From: Vreelandella sp042466685
GTDB taxonomy: Bacteria; Pseudomonadota; Gammaproteobacteria; Pseudomonadales; Halomonadaceae
Length of the DNA: 64,000 bases
Assembly (NCBI RefSeq): GCF_042466685.1
Contig: NZ_CP170448.1
Location: 682,001-746,000 of the forward strand
Direction of reading: 5' to 3'
Translations under genes and position numbers: made by a program
The notes under the pieces: model-generated
Told to the model about the DNA's origin: nothing
The model's database searches: none
What the model saw: the letters and a program-made list of their open reading frames with translations, nothing else
Shown: in pieces, positions 52,967 through 61,866 of the stretch
How the letters are laid out: every line of letters starts with the position of its first letter
Position numbering within the stretch: the first letter of the stretch is position 1

Positions 52967-55900
52967 ATGGCCCACCTGCTACGCATCGTGATGATTCACG
53001 GCCACCTGGAAGGGGTGGTGGAACTGAGTGTGGACGGCCACACCAATATTTGCGGCACCAACGCCTCCGGTAAAACCACGCTGCAGAGGCTGGTGCCGGT
53101 GTTTTACGGCGAGCTACCCAATAAGGTAGTGCCCAAAACCCGCATGAAGTTTGATGCGTTTTACCTGCCCAACCGCAACAGCTACCTGGTGTACGAATAC
53201 CGCCGCGAAGCGGGCAATATCTGCCAGGCGGTGCTAACCCGCAAAGCAGAAGGCGGGGTGGAGTACCGCTTTGTCGGCGCGCCTTACCAGCCGGAAGATT
53301 ACCTGGTGGAGAGCGAAGCGGGCGTGGCGGCGCTGGACTACACCCAGTGGGCCAGCGGCCTGCGCCGCAGCGGCACGCCGGTGTCGCCCAAGCTGGGCGC
53401 GACCTCTGAATTTCGCTCGGTGATCCAGAACGACTTTACCCAGCTGCACGGCAACAGCCGCGACGGCCTCAAGCTGCGCCAGATCGCCGCGCAGTTCAGC
53501 CTGGTCAATCCCGAGCGGCGTATCCGCCATATCGAAAAGCTGGTCTCGGCGGTACACGCCAAAGAGGGCAAGATGGATACCCTCAAAACCATGCTGGCGG
53601 CGATTTTCGAAGAGGATGGCGTCGAGCTGCCGGTGACCCGGATTCGCAACACCAAAGCCCGAGAGTGGATCGCCCAGATGCGCCAATCCATGCGTCTGGA
53701 ACCGCTGCAGGCATCGCTGGCCCGGCTTGGAGGGATCGACCGCGAACTAGCCGATCTGGATGCCACACTCTGGCAACTGAAACCCCAGCTCGAAGATGAC
53801 CGCCAGCGGGCCGAGCGGCAAATGGCCGATCTGGATGCCGAGCTGGCCCGCCATCAGCGCGAATTCCAACAGCGGGAGAGCGACTATAGCGAGGCGCGGG
53901 ACGCGCTAAACGACCGCCACAGCGAAGTGGTTAGCGATCTGCAGCAGACCCAGCGCCGCTTGAACGACCTGCAAACCCAGTACGAGCGCTATGCCGAGGC
54001 GGATATGCCCGCCCTGGAGCGGGATATCAATGCGCTGCCCCAATGGCGCGAACAGCGCGACCAACTGCAAAAGCACCTGAACGTGATGCAGGACGCGGTG
54101 AAGGAGAGCCAGGCGCGCCTCGATGGTCGCCTGCGCGAACTCTCTGAAGCGCTGGCCCGCCAGACCGGTGAGGCCCAGGAACTGATCGACGCCCTAGTCG
54201 AAGAGAAAGCCCTACGGCGGGAGCAGCAGTGGGAGGCCGAGCAGCAGCTCAACGAGCGCTACCAGCAGGAGCGCCAACGCCTGGAGGGCGAGTACCAGGC
54301 GCAGCTGGAGCTCGGCGTCGAGCAGCTAGCCGAACTCAAAGCGCAGCTCTCGCTTTCCACCCAAACCGCCGAAGAGGCCAACGAGGCAGAACTTGCCCAG
54401 GCGCGCCTGGATCAAGCCCAGCAAGAGCGCAACGCCTCGGCCGCGACCTTGGATGGCCTACGCCGCGAGTTTGAGAGCTGTCGCCGTGCCCGGGACGACG
54501 CCGAGCAGCAGCTGGTGCAACTTCGCCAACAGCTTGAGCGCGCCGAGCAGCGCTGCTACGCGCTCTATCAGCAGCGCGACCCAGAGCAGGGCAGTCTGCG
54601 CCACTTCCTGCGCTATCACCGCCCCGGCTGGGAGCAGCAGCTAGGTAAGGTGATTGCCCCGGAGCTGCTGGAGCGCCGCGATCTCGCCCCCCAACTGGCC
54701 GAAGGCGCCAGCGACGATCTGTTTGGGCTGGCGCTGGATCTATCCGCCATCGCTCTGCCGGACTACGCCCAGGACGAAGCCACCCTGCTGGCCGCCATCG
54801 AAGAAGCGGATGGCGCCAAACGTCGCGTGCAGTCAGAGTGCCAGGCCGCCGAGAAAGCGCTCAAGCAATATAACGAGCAGGTGCAACAGGCGGATGAAGC
54901 CCAGGATCAGGGCCGCATGGCCCACAAGCGCGCCGAGCAGGAAGTCGAGTTTGCTACCGAGGCGCGCCGCCAGCAGCAGGAGCGTCACACCAAGCGCCAG
55001 CAGGAGCGCCGCGCCGCCCACCAGGCCGCGTTAGCCAGCCAGGAGCAGGCGCAGAAAGAGCTGCGCGAAGAGAAGCAGCAGGCCCTGGCAGCACTTAGCG
55101 AGACCCATCAAAGCCAATTATTAGAGCTAAAAGCCGACGGCCAGAGCCAAGTGGATAGCCTGGATGCCCAACTGCGCCAGTATAAGCAGCAGCTAAGCGA
55201 CGCCAACGCCGAGCACCAGCGTCAGAGGGAAGAACTGGAGGAAGCCTTTAGTCAGGAACTGGCCGAGCAGGGCGTCGACCCCGCCAAACTCAAAGAGACC
55301 AAGCAGCGCTTGGCGAGCCAGGACGAACGCATCCGCGTGACCGCCGCCCGCCAGGATGAACTCACCGAATACACCCGCTTTATGCGCGTGGAGTGGGGCC
55401 AGCATAAACCGCAGCTGGTCGCCCAAGAGGCCGAACTGGAGCAGGCGGAACAGAAGCTACAGCGTGATAAAGAGCATCTGAAAAACGACTTCCAGGCGGC
55501 GCGCAAAGCCCATCAAAGCACGGTCAGCACGCTGAAAAACCAGCGGGAGAGTGAATACGCCTGCCTGGAAGCCTTAAAGCCGCTACTCACCCAGCTGGAA
55601 ACGCTGGCCATAGAACCCGACGGCCAAGCCCCCAGCGCGCCTCTGGGCGATGTTGACGAGCGCATCGAGCGTGCCCGCCAGGCCCTGGGCAATCGCCACC
55701 AGCAGATCGAGCAATTGCGCCGTGGCTGCCTGGAGGTGGAGAGCCAACTGATCAAGGACGCCAGCAGCGGCTTCGCCGAAGCGCTGGAGAGCGAACGAAG
55801 CAAGCTACAAAGTGACAACCCGCGCCTACAGCTGCCGCTACTGCGCGACATGCTCAAACTGCTCGAAGACCAACAGCAACAGCTGATTCAGGAGGGCCGC

Positions 55901-56632
55901 AACCTGAGCGACGACCTGGATAAATTCTTTACCGTGTTCCGCGATTTGAACCGCCGCATCAGCGCCCAGAGCCGCAGGCTCTCTGAAGAAGTCGCCGATG
56001 ACCTGCGTTTGGAAGGCATCACCAAGGCCGAAGTGCGTATCCAGTCCACCATCGATGAGTTGGGCTTCTGGGAGCCGTTGAAGCTATTCGCCCAACGCTA
56101 CAAGGAGTGGCGGGAATCCGGCCAAACGCTACCCAGCGATGACTACTTAAACACCCTGGCGGACGTGGTCGATTTGCTGCGCAGCGACCAGCAGTACAGC
56201 TTCGAAAGCCTGCTGCGCCTGGAGCTGCACCTCAACGAAGGCGGCACCGATCTGGTGATCAAAAACGACCGCCAACTGCTGGAATCCTCCAGCCACGGCA
56301 TGGCGTATCTGATTCTGTGCAAGTTCCTACTCGCCTTTACCCGCCTGCTGCGCGGCGATGCGGACATCGCCATCCACTGGCCCATCGATGAGATCGGCAC
56401 CCTGGCCTACCACAACGTCGAAAAACTGTTCGATGCCTGCGACAGCAACCGCATCCATATCGTCGGCGCGTTTCCCAACCCGGAATCCGACGTACTGCTG
56501 CTGTTCGCCAACCGCTACTTGATCGACCGCGATGACGCCAACCCCAACAAGCGGGTATTAAAACGCATCGAGCCGCGGCTAAGCCGCCTGGCCGAGCGGC
56601 TCCAGGAACGTCAGCAGGAGGTGACAGCATGA
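52967..56632 (+). CDS. SMC/MukB-like ATPase of a Wadjet-type operon (JetC/MksB-like)
   Basis: This 1221-residue protein has an N-terminal ATP-binding lobe with Walker A GTNASGKT (residues 30-37). Long coiled coils of E, Q, R, A and L follow (about 240-960), with a hinge-like stretch near 520-600. The C-terminal lobe carries LESSSHGMAYLILCKFLL (about 1105-1122) in the ABC-signature position and Walker B PIDEIG with D1141-E1142. I chose ATG 52967 after aaagga over an earlier TTG. It would bind DNA with the two coupled partner proteins. In Wadjet systems such SMC motors extrude plasmid DNA so the nuclease subunit can cut it. The exact Wadjet type is not settled by eye. Confidence 0.85.
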   Translation: MAHLLRIVMIHGHLEGVVELSVDGHTNICGTNASGKTTLQRLVPVFYGELPNKVVPKTRMKFDAFYLPNRNSYLVYEYRREAGNICQAVLTRKAEGGVEYRFVGAPYQPEDYLVESEAGVAALDYTQWASGLRRSGTPVSPKLGATSEFRSVIQNDFTQLHGNSRDGLKLRQIAAQFSLVNPERRIRHIEKLVSAVHAKEGKMDTLKTMLAAIFEEDGVELPVTRIRNTKAREWIAQMRQSMRLEPLQASLARLGGIDRELADLDATLWQLKPQLEDDRQRAERQMADLDAELARHQREFQQRESDYSEARDALNDRHSEVVSDLQQTQRRLNDLQTQYERYAEADMPALERDINALPQWREQRDQLQKHLNVMQDAVKESQARLDGRLRELSEALARQTGEAQELIDALVEEKALRREQQWEAEQQLNERYQQERQRLEGEYQAQLELGVEQLAELKAQLSLSTQTAEEANEAELAQARLDQAQQERNASAATLDGLRREFESCRRARDDAEQQLVQLRQQLERAEQRCYALYQQRDPEQGSLRHFLRYHRPGWEQQLGKVIAPELLERRDLAPQLAEGASDDLFGLALDLSAIALPDYAQDEATLLAAIEEADGAKRRVQSECQAAEKALKQYNEQVQQADEAQDQGRMAHKRAEQEVEFATEARRQQQERHTKRQQERRAAHQAALASQEQAQKELREEKQQALAALSETHQSQLLELKADGQSQVDSLDAQLRQYKQQLSDANAEHQRQREELEEAFSQELAEQGVDPAKLKETKQRLASQDERIRVTAARQDELTEYTRFMRVEWGQHKPQLVAQEAELEQAEQKLQRDKEHLKNDFQAARKAHQSTVSTLKNQRESEYACLEALKPLLTQLETLAIEPDGQAPSAPLGDVDERIERARQALGNRHQQIEQLRRGCLEVESQLIKDASSGFAEALESERSKLQSDNPRLQLPLLRDMLKLLEDQQQQLIQEGRNLSDDLDKFFTVFRDLNRRISAQSRRLSEEVADDLRLEGITKAEVRIQSTIDELGFWEPLKLFAQRYKEWRESGQTLPSDDYLNTLADVVDLLRSDQQYSFESLLRLELHLNEGGTDLVIKNDRQLLESSSHGMAYLILCKFLLAFTRLLRGDADIAIHWPIDEIGTLAYHNVEKLFDACDSNRIHIVGAFPNPESDVLLLFANRYLIDRDDANPNKRVLKRIEPRLSRLAERLQERQQEVTA

Positions 56633-57264
56633 TCGAACACGGCCCACTGCTTGAACGCCTGCTGGCGGGGGAGTTTATCTGCCCAGTCAGCGATGAGAGC
56701 GGCTATCGTCATTTAAGTAACGAAGAGACCCGCGAGGAGATCGATACCTACCTGCGGCCGCTTAACCGCCGGCTGGCCAGCAACGAAGATGGCAGCGTCT
56801 ATTTTCTGGCTTGGCGTCAGCTCAATGACAGCGCCCGGGATCAGCTCTCGCGGCAGTTGGGTGAGACACTTAATAGCCTGCTGCCGCTGCTGGAGTGGCT
56901 GCAGCTGGTTCAAGAAGCGCTGGGCCGCGACACCCTGGCCGCCCCCGGCGACGTGCTCAAGCCCGCCGAGTTCAGCGCCAAGTGCGAGGATAACCAAAGC
57001 CTACGCGAGCGCCTGGAGCGCTTGGCCACCGACAGCTTTTTTGGCTCGCAAAGTGACCAGCTCGATGCCCAGGTAAAGCAGGTCTTCAAGCGCCTGAAAG
57101 AGCATGGCTACCTGCTCCAACCGCACTCCGAGCGGCAGGTGTTTGTGGTCACCGGCAAGATCGACTATCTGGTGGACTTGGTGCGCTTTATCCGCGATGA
57201 AGAGAACCTGCCCATCGACGCCGACAAAGAGGAGGGCTCCGGCGCCCAGGAGGCCCTCTTGTGA
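56629..57264 (+). CDS. MukE-like small subunit of the SMC operon (JetB/MksE-like)
   Basis: This 211-residue helical protein with a winged-helix-like C-terminal part (RLKEHGYLLQPHSERQVFVVTGKIDYLVDLVRFI) has the size and position of the kite subunit of SMC complexes. It overlaps the SMC gene by four bases and the next gene by four. I recognise the fold class only from composition and context; direct sequence similarity to MukE is weak. The family-level call therefore depends mainly on the operon. Confidence 0.72.
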   Translation: MIEHGPLLERLLAGEFICPVSDESGYRHLSNEETREEIDTYLRPLNRRLASNEDGSVYFLAWRQLNDSARDQLSRQLGETLNSLLPLLEWLQLVQEALGRDTLAAPGDVLKPAEFSAKCEDNQSLRERLERLATDSFFGSQSDQLDAQVKQVFKRLKEHGYLLQPHSERQVFVVTGKIDYLVDLVRFIRDEENLPIDADKEEGSGAQEALL

Positions 57265-58502
57265 GTAACAGTGGGAATGAGCTGGAAAGCCGCTTGCTAA
57301 AAACCGGCAGCGAACGGCTGGCGCTGCTGGGTAAGCATTCTGAAGCGCTGATGCAGGCCTACACCCGCGATGAAGTGCCGCTGGAATCGCTCAGCGACAG
57401 CGCGCTGCGCAAGCTGTTGGCGGCGCGCATTCTATGGCGCCCGGATGAGCAGAGCGGCGTGAAGCTGGCGCCCAAGGTGCGCGAACTGATCGCCGAGATG
57501 CTCGCCGACGAGACCCGCCGCCATGTGAATGCCGATGTAGCGGAAACCCTGGAACTGATTCGTGCCCTGGTACACAGCTACCGGGAGGCGCGCAGCCGCG
57601 GCGAACACTGGAAGCTGGAGCAGCAGTTGATGCGCCTGCGCCAGGAGGTCGACGACCTGAATGGGCGCTTCGCCGATGCCATCGACAGCCTATGGCAGCG
57701 GCTGAATAGCGATTTTGGTTTCGTCAGCCAGCTCAACGACAAGATCCGCGAAAACGACCGCGCCCAGAAGCAGATCGCGCGGCTACTGGATGGGCTGGCG
57801 CTGATCGACTTCGACGAGCTGATTGAGCTAGTGGGTAGCGACGGCGGCTTGCGCAAGCTGTTGATCAGTCAGCTTCAGCAGCAGCTAAGCCACCATTACA
57901 CCAGCCTGCGCGAAGTGCAGCGGCGCTTGATCGAACTGATGGCGCGCTTTCGTAAGCAGCAGGCGCGCAGCCGCCTGATCAGTGGCATGGCCGCCTTTAT
58001 GCGCGAACACCCTGGCTTTGTGCCGGGCAACTATGCAAGGCGCAGCGAGGTGCCAGGGCTGGTCAATCAAGCCGCCCCGCTAAGCGCGGCGGCCGCCCCG
58101 GCGCTGGATCGCAACTTGGATAGCCGGTTGCTCGCCGAGCTGCTGCACCAGCTACCCCAGCCGCGCCACACCACGCAAACGGTTGAAGCCGCGGCCCCTG
58201 CCCAGGCGCAGGAGAGCAGCCTCGCAGCCGCCCGCCAGCAGGCGCTCAAGCAGGATGTGGAACACTTCTATTTAAGCGTGATCGACCAGCCCCAGGCGGA
58301 GCCGGTCAGCGCCCTTGAGTACCTGCGTGACAGCCCGCTGGAGTGGCCGGATGAAATCTGGCTCTTCCAGGTAATTTCCGAATACCAGGGCCTGCCGCGA
58401 AGCGATCAGAAGGCATTTCGACTCAAACAGCAGGAGAGCCAGGCGAGCCAATTCAATCACCTGCGCCTGATCCACGATGTAGAACTGCAGCTGGCCGTAT
58501 GA
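57261..58502 (+). CDS. Kleisin/MukF-like subunit of the SMC operon (JetA/MksF-like)
   Basis: This 413-residue helical protein starts at a GTG overlapping the preceding stop. It has an N-terminal winged-helix-like part (LSDSALRKLLAARILWRPDE), a long central helical region with coiled-coil character (residues about 100-240), and a flexible A/Q/P-rich linker (about 270-325). A C-terminal domain follows (VSALEYLRDSPLEWPDEIWLFQVISEYQG). This layout fits a kleisin that bridges the two SMC heads. Similar proteins are sometimes mislabelled by automatic pipelines, so an independent profile check is worthwhile. Its stop overlaps the nuclease gene start. Confidence 0.7.
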   Translation: MSNSGNELESRLLKTGSERLALLGKHSEALMQAYTRDEVPLESLSDSALRKLLAARILWRPDEQSGVKLAPKVRELIAEMLADETRRHVNADVAETLELIRALVHSYREARSRGEHWKLEQQLMRLRQEVDDLNGRFADAIDSLWQRLNSDFGFVSQLNDKIRENDRAQKQIARLLDGLALIDFDELIELVGSDGGLRKLLISQLQQQLSHHYTSLREVQRRLIELMARFRKQQARSRLISGMAAFMREHPGFVPGNYARRSEVPGLVNQAAPLSAAAAPALDRNLDSRLLAELLHQLPQPRHTTQTVEAAAPAQAQESSLAAARQQALKQDVEHFYLSVIDQPQAEPVSALEYLRDSPLEWPDEIWLFQVISEYQGLPRSDQKAFRLKQQESQASQFNHLRLIHDVELQLAV

Positions 58503-59368
58503 ACCTACCCAGCCGCGCACGCAATGGCCTTAACGGCGTCGCCCGAGAACTTCTCCGCCAGCCCGCGGTGGAGAAGCCGCGCCGCCAGTGGGTAGACGAC
58601 GTAGTGGCCTGGTGCCACCAGCACGACATTGACCTGGCCACCCGAATCAACAGTAAAACGCTACGTTTTGACGCCACCTTGCTGGCCCAGATCAATGACG
58701 TACTAGAGAGCGCCCGCATAGCGCCGTTAGGCCGCTCACTCAGCGGCCTGACCAGCAGCGCCCAGGCGAAGGAGGGGGTAGAGGAAGACAAAGCAACCCG
58801 CGAAAGCCCCCGTGCACGGCGGGTACTCGTCAGCTTTCCGCCCCAGCCAATAGCCGGGCTCGCCAACGAGCCACGCACGATTCGCGATGTAGATGTATTG
58901 GGGCTAAAACTGAGCGCCTTTAGCGCCCTGATTCAGGTCGAAAACCTCGACAGCTTCTATGAGTTTTCGCCGGAACAACCAGCGCTAAGCGGCTACGCAA
59001 ACCCACTAATCGTCTACCGCGGTGACAGCCACTACGGCGGCGGCTTTGCGTTACTGGCTGATGCTTGGCACAAAACCCGCCGAACACACATCTACGCCGG
59101 TGACTTCGATGTAAAGGGCGTTACGCTCGCGCTCGACAGCAACGCCACTCACTTGCTCCTGCCCAGCATCAAATGGCTTGCCCAAAATGCCACGCCGCTG
59201 CATGTGCCTGCTGATCAGTTTCCTTACCAACGCAGGCTGCGTAAGCACCTGGTTGCGCTGCCATCTGCTCATCCATTGCGTGAGTACCTGACGTTGTTGT
59301 TGGAAAAGCAGCGGGGGCTTAAGCAGCAGTGGTTTGGTGGGGAGATGGGGTGTTTGATGCTTATCTAG
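58499..59368 (+). CDS. Toprim-type nuclease subunit of the SMC operon (JetD/MksG-like)
   Basis: This 289-residue protein has an N-terminal arm (residues 1-125) and a C-terminal Toprim-like domain. The likely catalytic glutamate is E148 in IQVENLDSF, and the acidic pair is D202 and D204 in AGDFDVKGV. This layout matches JetD, the topoisomerase-VI-like subunit that cleaves plasmid DNA. It ends in GGEMGCLMLI and overlaps the preceding gene. It is the last gene of the operon; an AT-rich non-coding stretch follows. Confidence 0.78.
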   Translation: MNLPSRARNGLNGVARELLRQPAVEKPRRQWVDDVVAWCHQHDIDLATRINSKTLRFDATLLAQINDVLESARIAPLGRSLSGLTSSAQAKEGVEEDKATRESPRARRVLVSFPPQPIAGLANEPRTIRDVDVLGLKLSAFSALIQVENLDSFYEFSPEQPALSGYANPLIVYRGDSHYGGGFALLADAWHKTRRTHIYAGDFDVKGVTLALDSNATHLLLPSIKWLAQNATPLHVPADQFPYQRRLRKHLVALPSAHPLREYLTLLLEKQRGLKQQWFGGEMGCLMLI

Positions 59369-59695
59369 GAGCAATCTTATCTGGACTGCCATTCAAATCA
59401 CCTATCCCTCGCTGTGACTTGGATCTGCACTTCCTTGCCCTCCAGTGTTAAAGGCCTGCTTTTAAGAGCTGAGTAGTGATTTTCTAGGCAGTATCATTGG
59501 ACTTAGAAAATGAGCTGACACGCGATATTTGGATATACTGCCAAAATTTGCTTTGCTCTCAAGGTGTTTAGTGGGGTAAATTAAAATTTAACACCTACGT
59601 ATTCTCAATGATTCTGTCACGCTTTTGAGGTTACCCTAGCTTGCATGCGATATATGTTATAAAAACACTTTTTATGAATTTAATGAGAATTTAAA
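59369..59695. other. Non-coding AT-rich stretch between the SMC operon and the nuclease gene
   Basis: This 327-base gap has no convincing gene. Composition shifts from GC-rich to AT-rich near 59400. An imperfect inverted repeat lies at 59562-59596 (aggtgtt paired with aacacct, inner arms taaatt and aattta). An AT-rich segment (tatatgttataaaa, 59651-59664) may hold the -10 region of the downstream gene. I see no clear terminator hairpin for the SMC operon. Confidence 0.6.
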
Positions 59696-61630
59696 ATGAA
59701 AAAATTAAGTAAGAAAGTTAAGAAAGTTAATCGTGTTGGGAAAACAGGTAGAGTTAATAAAGCTTCTTTAGCAAGTGATGCTTTTATTTTGCCAGATTAT
59801 TATCAATTGGTTTTTTCAGAAATACATGATGAGCATCATGAGGCAATACACCAAAAATATGTCGTTGAACCTCTGGAAGTTAGACGTTCTTTTTTATTAA
59901 ATATTAGAGATTTTTTTAATGACCAAGATGAGGATAAGCAATATGAATTATTGATGAATGTTTTAAGTAAGCTTGAGTGTGAGCTGAAGAGTGTAATTGA
60001 AAAGCATACCGTTTTTTATTGGATTCATTTGTATAGAAGGCTTGCACCGTGTCTTAGTAGTGATCTAGGTGGTAATACTAACGATACTACTGTTTATAAT
60101 GTCCGAAATCATGTGGAGCAATCGATATTTAAGTACGGAGATTTATCAGGTAATAAAGATTTTGCTCTGTCAAGTGAAATTGAATTTGATAATATTTTGG
60201 GTGGGATGTTAGGTAGATCTCTGAGAAAGAATTTTCCTGAAAAAATATTAAATATGTATATTTTAAGTCTCAAAAAACACAACCCGCAGTGGGTTCTTAC
60301 TGATTTTAGTGAAGAGAATATAATCGATATTTATAATATTGAAGGCTTGGGTTATCAATACTGGTATGTGTCAGCAAAGATGAGGGCTTTGGGTAAAGGA
60401 ATAGCTTTAAATATAACTGAAACTTATGATGTTTTTGAAGACAGAACTTCTGAACAAGAATCCTTAATAAGATCTTTTGATAATCGTAATGAAGAGAGTT
60501 CCCTGAAAGTCGGGTGGGCTAGTAATGTAGGTACATTTATTCCATCAAAAGTTGAGAATGTTAACGAAACTATATTTTGTGCAGCTTTGAATCCGTCGCG
60601 TTGTAAGCTAAAAGATTTGGGTATTGAAAGTGTGGATAAAGATTTTTCTCCAAACTATATACCATGCTATGTCAATGCTTCTGAATACTATTCTGCCCAT
60701 AAGTATCTTGAAGATTTTTTTGAAGATAAATTTAAATTCGGACTGTTGGAATTTTGTCAGTTTGCCATCGTATTTTCTCACATCGCAATTGGAGGAAATG
60801 TTGGGCCATCACTTAAGAGCTTGGATATAGATAGCAAAAAATTAGTAAATTTTTATATGAAATACCAGCGGGCTTACAGTTTGTATGAACCCAAAATAAT
60901 AGATATTAAGGAGGGGATAATAAATCATTTTGAGACATTGCGTAAGCAAAACGCTATTGGCCCGTCAAGGTTAGAGGAGCAACTCGATAAAATTTTAAAA
61001 TTCATTACTTTAGATGAAAATAACCAAAGTAGTTTAGGTGTTTGGTCAAATGGCCCTAAGCCAGTTTTGGTAGAGGCTGATGGTTTATATATATGCGATT
61101 ATTCTTCTTGGCTGCCGTTATTGAAAAATGTATTTTTTGGCCTGAGAAATTATGATCCGCAAAGTAAAAAAGGCGTAGAGTTTGAATGCGCATTTTCTGC
61201 GGCTGTTACAGCAGCAGGGTTTGAAGTTGTTCTTAAATCTACTGAGATTAAGTTTGATAAAACTAAACGTGAGGTCGATGTTGCCGTTAGAATAAAAGAT
61301 AATCTATATTTATTTGAATGTAGGGCTTCAGAGCGTCCTTTAGATTTTGTAATCGGTAAGCCAAAAACTATTAGAACTCGATGTGATAATTTTGAGGAGA
61401 AATTAAACCAAGTTAGCACTCTTGGTGATTTTATTAAGACTAATAGGAAGGGGGGTAATTATAACTTCGAATGGGCAAGAGAAATACACAGCTTCGTAGT
61501 TTCTCCATATACAGAATGGGTTTGGTCTACAGCCTCCTGTTATTGGACTGAATGTAAAAAGTACCCAAGAATAATGTCTGTATATGAAGCTATTGAATAC
61601 TTAAAGGCTGAATGTGAGAAAAATGTCTAA
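59696..61630 (+). CDS. Unknown protein with C-terminal PD-(D/E)XK-like nuclease signature
   Basis: This 644-residue protein belongs to no family I recognise. It begins with a basic stretch (KKLSKKVKKVNRVGKTGR) and has a large helical middle of unknown fold. At the C-terminus, E495/E497 (VEFECAF), D528 (REVDVAV) and E541-C-R543 (LYLFECRA) are spaced as in restriction-endonuclease-like folds, with R in place of the usual lysine. The gene is far more AT-rich than its neighbours and uses AT-ending codons, which suggests horizontal transfer. It is next to the Wadjet-like operon on the same strand, so a defence role is plausible but inferred. The start has only a weak ribosome site. Confidence 0.75.
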   Translation: MKKLSKKVKKVNRVGKTGRVNKASLASDAFILPDYYQLVFSEIHDEHHEAIHQKYVVEPLEVRRSFLLNIRDFFNDQDEDKQYELLMNVLSKLECELKSVIEKHTVFYWIHLYRRLAPCLSSDLGGNTNDTTVYNVRNHVEQSIFKYGDLSGNKDFALSSEIEFDNILGGMLGRSLRKNFPEKILNMYILSLKKHNPQWVLTDFSEENIIDIYNIEGLGYQYWYVSAKMRALGKGIALNITETYDVFEDRTSEQESLIRSFDNRNEESSLKVGWASNVGTFIPSKVENVNETIFCAALNPSRCKLKDLGIESVDKDFSPNYIPCYVNASEYYSAHKYLEDFFEDKFKFGLLEFCQFAIVFSHIAIGGNVGPSLKSLDIDSKKLVNFYMKYQRAYSLYEPKIIDIKEGIINHFETLRKQNAIGPSRLEEQLDKILKFITLDENNQSSLGVWSNGPKPVLVEADGLYICDYSSWLPLLKNVFFGLRNYDPQSKKGVEFECAFSAAVTAAGFEVVLKSTEIKFDKTKREVDVAVRIKDNLYLFECRASERPLDFVIGKPKTIRTRCDNFEEKLNQVSTLGDFIKTNRKGGNYNFEWAREIHSFVVSPYTEWVWSTASCYWTECKKYPRIMSVYEAIEYLKAECEKNV

Positions 61631-61866
61631 TATGAAGTGCAAACTGAGAAATTTACTAACTAGCGCTTCTTGATTTCCGTAGTACGCGATGCCAAAAGCT
61701 AAATGAGCTAATGGCTTAACCCCGAATGATGTAAAAAAATTGGGTGAATTTAGTAGATTTTAACTGATTTAATGTATTTTTAAGCATGATAAAAAAGCAT
61801 GATTGCTCGCATTTAGCTGGTTGGCAGACCTCCGCCTTGTACTCAAAGTGAGATCACAAACAAGCT

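Noticed and set aside
52967..56632. Exonuclease subunit SbcC or chromosomal MukB
   Set aside because: No sbcD is adjacent, and the three coupled partners, including a Toprim protein, fit a Wadjet/Mks complex rather than SbcCD or housekeeping MukBEF.
61631..61866. Possible attachment site or small RNA after the nuclease gene
   Set aside because: Only a short direct repeat (aagcatga twice) is seen; there is no integrase, tRNA end or strong hairpin to support it.
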